64,000 nt of DNA from Alphaproteobacteria bacterium (GTDB lineage: Bacteria > Pseudomonadota > Alphaproteobacteria > DSM-16000 > Inquilinaceae). Shown piece by piece: positions 61,980 through 64,000 of this stretch. How positions within the stretch are numbered: position 1 is the stretch's first letter; each line of letters opens with the position of its first letter. Both the position numbers and the translations under genes were made by a program. Under the pieces are notes generated by a model. That model did no database searches, was not told where the DNA came from, and was given only the letters and a program-made list of their open reading frames with translations. The DNA is taken from assembly GCA_028277405.1 (NCBI GenBank), contig JANQGH010000085.1:1-64000 (forward strand). The letters run 5' to 3'.

Positions 61980-62852
61980 TCAGCGATCGCGCAGCAACTC
62001 GGCCAGCAGCGGGTTCGGAAAGCGCCGTTCGACGGTGACGCCGAAAAAGGTCTCCGTCAGGTTGGGCAGTTTCGCGCCCTCGATCAAGGTGCCGTTCGCG
62101 AGTTCATCGCGCGCCACGATCGGCGGCAGGACGGCAAGGCCGATGCCCTCGCGGGCCAGAAGACGCATCATCGCCATGTCGTCGACCTCCGCCGCGATCT
62201 GCGGCCGAACGTCAAGCCGGTCGACCAGCGCATCGAACCCCATCCGCAGGCCACTGGCGGTCGTCGGCAGGATCAGGGTCGATCCGTCCAGGCGTTCGGA
62301 AAGCGACAGGCCGGGCGGGCACAGGGCAGGCACACCGATCAGGCTGACCGTCTGCTCGTCAAGCGGCTGAACGACGAAGGAGGTCAGCGCGTCGGCGGGC
62401 GGCGGCTGGTTGGTGAGCACGAGGTCAAGATGAAGCGCGGCCAGCGCGCCGAAAAGTTCCGCCGCGCCGGCCGAGCGTAGGACGACCTCGACATCCGGCC
62501 GGCCGAGCACCGGGCGCAGGAACGCAAGCTGAAAGTTTCGCGACAGGGTGGCCAGCGCGCCGACACGAAGGGCCTGGCGCTGGCGCCCGCCATGCTGAAG
62601 CGTAGCGACCAGCTCTTGCCCGGTCGCGAAGATGGTGTCCGCGTGGTCGAGCGCGATACGGCCGGCCTCGGTGAGGAGGAGGGCGCGGCCGCGCCGCTCG
62701 AACAGAGCCTGGCCCAGCCTTTCCTCCAGTTGGCGGATCTGTGTCGACACCGCCGACTGCGAGACGTTCAGCCGCTCAGCCGCGCGGGTCAGGTTGCCTT
62801 CATGCGCGACGGTTTGGAAATAGCGCAGATGGTGATAGTTCAGCTCGGCCAT
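61980..62852 (-). CDS. LysR family regulator (NhaR-like)
   Basis: The 290-residue LTTR begins Y-H-H-L-R-Y-F-Q-T-V-A-H-E-G-N-L-T-R-A-A-E and has the N-V-S-Q-S-A-V-S HTH, typical of the NhaR subgroup, then a periplasmic-binding-like effector domain. It is divergent from the NuoL/DabB-like gene at 62959 across 106 bases holding two dyads. LTTRs like this commonly control ion or inorganic carbon transport operons, which fits the neighbour. Confidence 0.9.
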   Translation of the reverse strand: MAELNYHHLRYFQTVAHEGNLTRAAERLNVSQSAVSTQIRQLEERLGQALFERRGRALLLTEAGRIALDHADTIFATGQELVATLQHGGRQRQALRVGALATLSRNFQLAFLRPVLGRPDVEVVLRSAGAAELFGALAALHLDLVLTNQPPPADALTSFVVQPLDEQTVSLIGVPALCPPGLSLSERLDGSTLILPTTASGLRMGFDALVDRLDVRPQIAAEVDDMAMMRLLAREGIGLAVLPPIVARDELANGTLIEGAKLPNLTETFFGVTVERRFPNPLLAELLRDR

Positions 62853-62855
62853 AAC

Positions 62856-62872
62856 GTTCTATAAATCAGAAC
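62856..62872. promoter_or_regulatory. LysR-type T-N11-A inverted repeat
   Basis: GTTCT-ATAAATC-AGAAC is a perfect five-base inverted repeat spaced by seven, containing T-N11-A (62858/62870), the LTTR consensus form. It starts four bases upstream of the LysR ATG, suiting autoregulation and activation of the divergent gene. Confidence 0.6.
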
Positions 62873-62899
62873 AAAAGCCCAAAAACAATGTAATTTTCT

Positions 62900-62911
62900 T
62901 TAGCATGCTAA
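62900..62911. promoter_or_regulatory. Perfect 12-base palindrome before the DabB-like gene
   Basis: TTAGCATGCTAA lies midway between the LysR gene and the membrane protein gene at 62959, about 48 bases before its ATG. It could be a second regulatory site; the protein that binds it is unknown. Confidence 0.4.
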
Positions 62912-62958
62912 CGGGATAGGCAAGGGGCCGTTTTGAATCGCCCGGAAACACCCACCCC

Positions 62959-64000
62959 ATGCTTGACGATCTGATCCCGCTTCTGGCGCCCCTTGCGCTG
63001 CTGGTTGCCGCCGGTGTGGCGATGCGGCAATCGGGCCCGCGCCCCGAGAGGCTGCCGCAACTCGCGCAGGCCGCGACGCTGGCCGCGCTTGGTGCCGCCA
63101 TCGGCTCGGCCCTGGTCCTGCTTTGGCAGGGGCCCGGCACCGGCATTCTCTTGGGCATCGCCGGGGTTGGATTGTCGACACGGCTGGACGTGGTCAGCGC
63201 GACAATGCTGGTTCTGGTCACCTTCGTCGGCTGGATCGTGGTGCGCTATTCGGCGACCTATCTGGATGGCGAAGCGCGGCAGGGCGCCTTTCTCGGCTGG
63301 ATGATGATGACGCTGGCGGCCGTGCTGCTGCTCGTCCAGTCGGGCAATTTGGTCCAGCTGGTTCTGGCGTGGATTGCTACCAGCCTGTGCCTGGACCGGT
63401 TGCTGCTGTTCTACAGCGACCGGGTCCAGGCGGTGCGCGCGGCACGCAAGAAATTCATCGTCGCGCGCATCGGGGACGCGGCCCTGCTCTTGGCCGCCGT
63501 CCTGCTGGCCATCGGGTATGGCACGCTGGACATTGCAACCATCCTTGCCGCCGCCAGAGAGGGCGTCGTGCCCGGCGGCGCTGTCTGGGCGGCGGGTCTG
63601 CTGGCGCTCGCCGCCTTGCTGAAATCCGCCCAGTTTCCGACCCATGGCTGGTTGACCGAGGTGATGGAGGCGCCGACCCCGGTTTCGGCGCTCTTGCATG
63701 CGGGCCTGATCAATGCCGGCGGCTTCCTGTTGATCCGCTTTGCCGATGTGATGCTGCAGGCGCCGGGCGTCCTGGCAGTGCTGGTGATGATTGGCGGCTT
63801 TACCGCCCTGTTCGGCGGGCTCGCCATGCTGGCCCAGCCGGCGGTCAAGACCTCGCTGGCCTGGTCCACCATCGCGCAGATGGGCTTCATGATCATGCAG
63901 TGCGGCCTTGCGCTGTTTCCGCTGGCCATGCTGCACATCGTCGCCCACTCGCTTTACAAGGCGCATGCCTTCCTGGTCTCCGGCACCGCCGTGGACATGG
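62959..64000 (+). CDS. NuoL/DabB-like proton-conducting membrane protein (partial)
   Basis: The frame runs from ATG 62959 to the window end (347 full codons, no stop). It encodes a polytopic membrane protein of the NuoL/MrpA antiporter family, with K-S-A-Q-F-P-T-H-G-W-L-T-E-V-M-E-A-P-T-P-V-S (split here as motif) around residue 220 and A-W-S-T-I-A-Q-M-G-F. This variant of the family is characteristic of the DabB subunit beside a LysR gene. DabA (DUF2309) would be expected beyond base 64000. A stand-alone NuoL/antiporter is the alternative. Confidence 0.82.
   Translation, partial: MLDDLIPLLAPLALLVAAGVAMRQSGPRPERLPQLAQAATLAALGAAIGSALVLLWQGPGTGILLGIAGVGLSTRLDVVSATMLVLVTFVGWIVVRYSATYLDGEARQGAFLGWMMMTLAAVLLLVQSGNLVQLVLAWIATSLCLDRLLLFYSDRVQAVRAARKKFIVARIGDAALLLAAVLLAIGYGTLDIATILAAAREGVVPGGAVWAAGLLALAALLKSAQFPTHGWLTEVMEAPTPVSALLHAGLINAGGFLLIRFADVMLQAPGVLAVLVMIGGFTALFGGLAMLAQPAVKTSLAWSTIAQMGFMIMQCGLALFPLAMLHIVAHSLYKAHAFLVSGTAVDM

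Overview
The window is GC-rich, densely packed chromosomal DNA from a Gram-negative alphaproteobacterium. The evidence is a complete division and cell wall (dcw) cluster in the alphaproteobacterial order, an FtsZ whose C-terminal peptide ends in [11 protein letters not shown] after a very long linker, a meso-DAP type MurE, LpxC and BamD (so an outer membrane), and a PHA synthase. A Rhodospirillales-like host is my best guess from gene content only. I see no rRNA, tRNA, insertion sequence, phage or CRISPR array.

Layout. 1-17087: dcw cluster (ftsL end, ftsI, murE, murF, mraY, murD, ftsW, murG, murC, murB, ddl, ftsQ, ftsA, ftsZ), mostly with 4-base start/stop overlaps and closed by a strong terminator at 17167-17210. 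17406-23059: lpxC, bamD, recN, ligA. 23045-30672: accessory genes, including an AI-2E-type permease, an FMN/Fe-S glutamate-synthase-like protein, an HdeD-type membrane protein, a divergent set of three SRPBCC proteins with an ArsR regulator, and three small uncharacterised genes around an unusually AT-rich patch. 30635-37988: sugar locus A, with LacI, an unrecognised alpha/alpha-barrel protein, a 2-hydroxyacid dehydrogenase and a TIM-barrel isomerase/epimerase divergent from an ABC importer that lacks its ATPase. 38089-42013: two MFS exporters, an Lrp regulator and a secreted esterase. 42289-46663: a two-gene RND pump. 46958-56432: sugar locus B, with a LacD-like aldolase, a fucose-isomerase-like protein, a complete YnjB-type ABC importer, a GH51 glycosidase and a GntR regulator. 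56485-61801: phaC, fabI, MaoC-Pta and ackA on the minus strand. 61980-64000: a LysR regulator divergent from a NuoL/DabB-like membrane protein cut by the window end.

How they work together. The first third makes lipid II, assembles the divisome, makes lipid A and inserts outer-membrane proteins. The two sugar loci look like self-contained import-and-catabolism modules, each with its own regulator and a palindrome in the expected place. The phaC operon links acyl-CoA to polymer and, through acyl phosphate, to ATP. The last two genes resemble the start of a DAB inorganic-carbon (CO2/bicarbonate) uptake operon. The best candidates for something undescribed are loci A and B, the SRPBCC/ArsR divergon with an operator inside its promoter, and the RND pump lacking the usual proton-relay residues.
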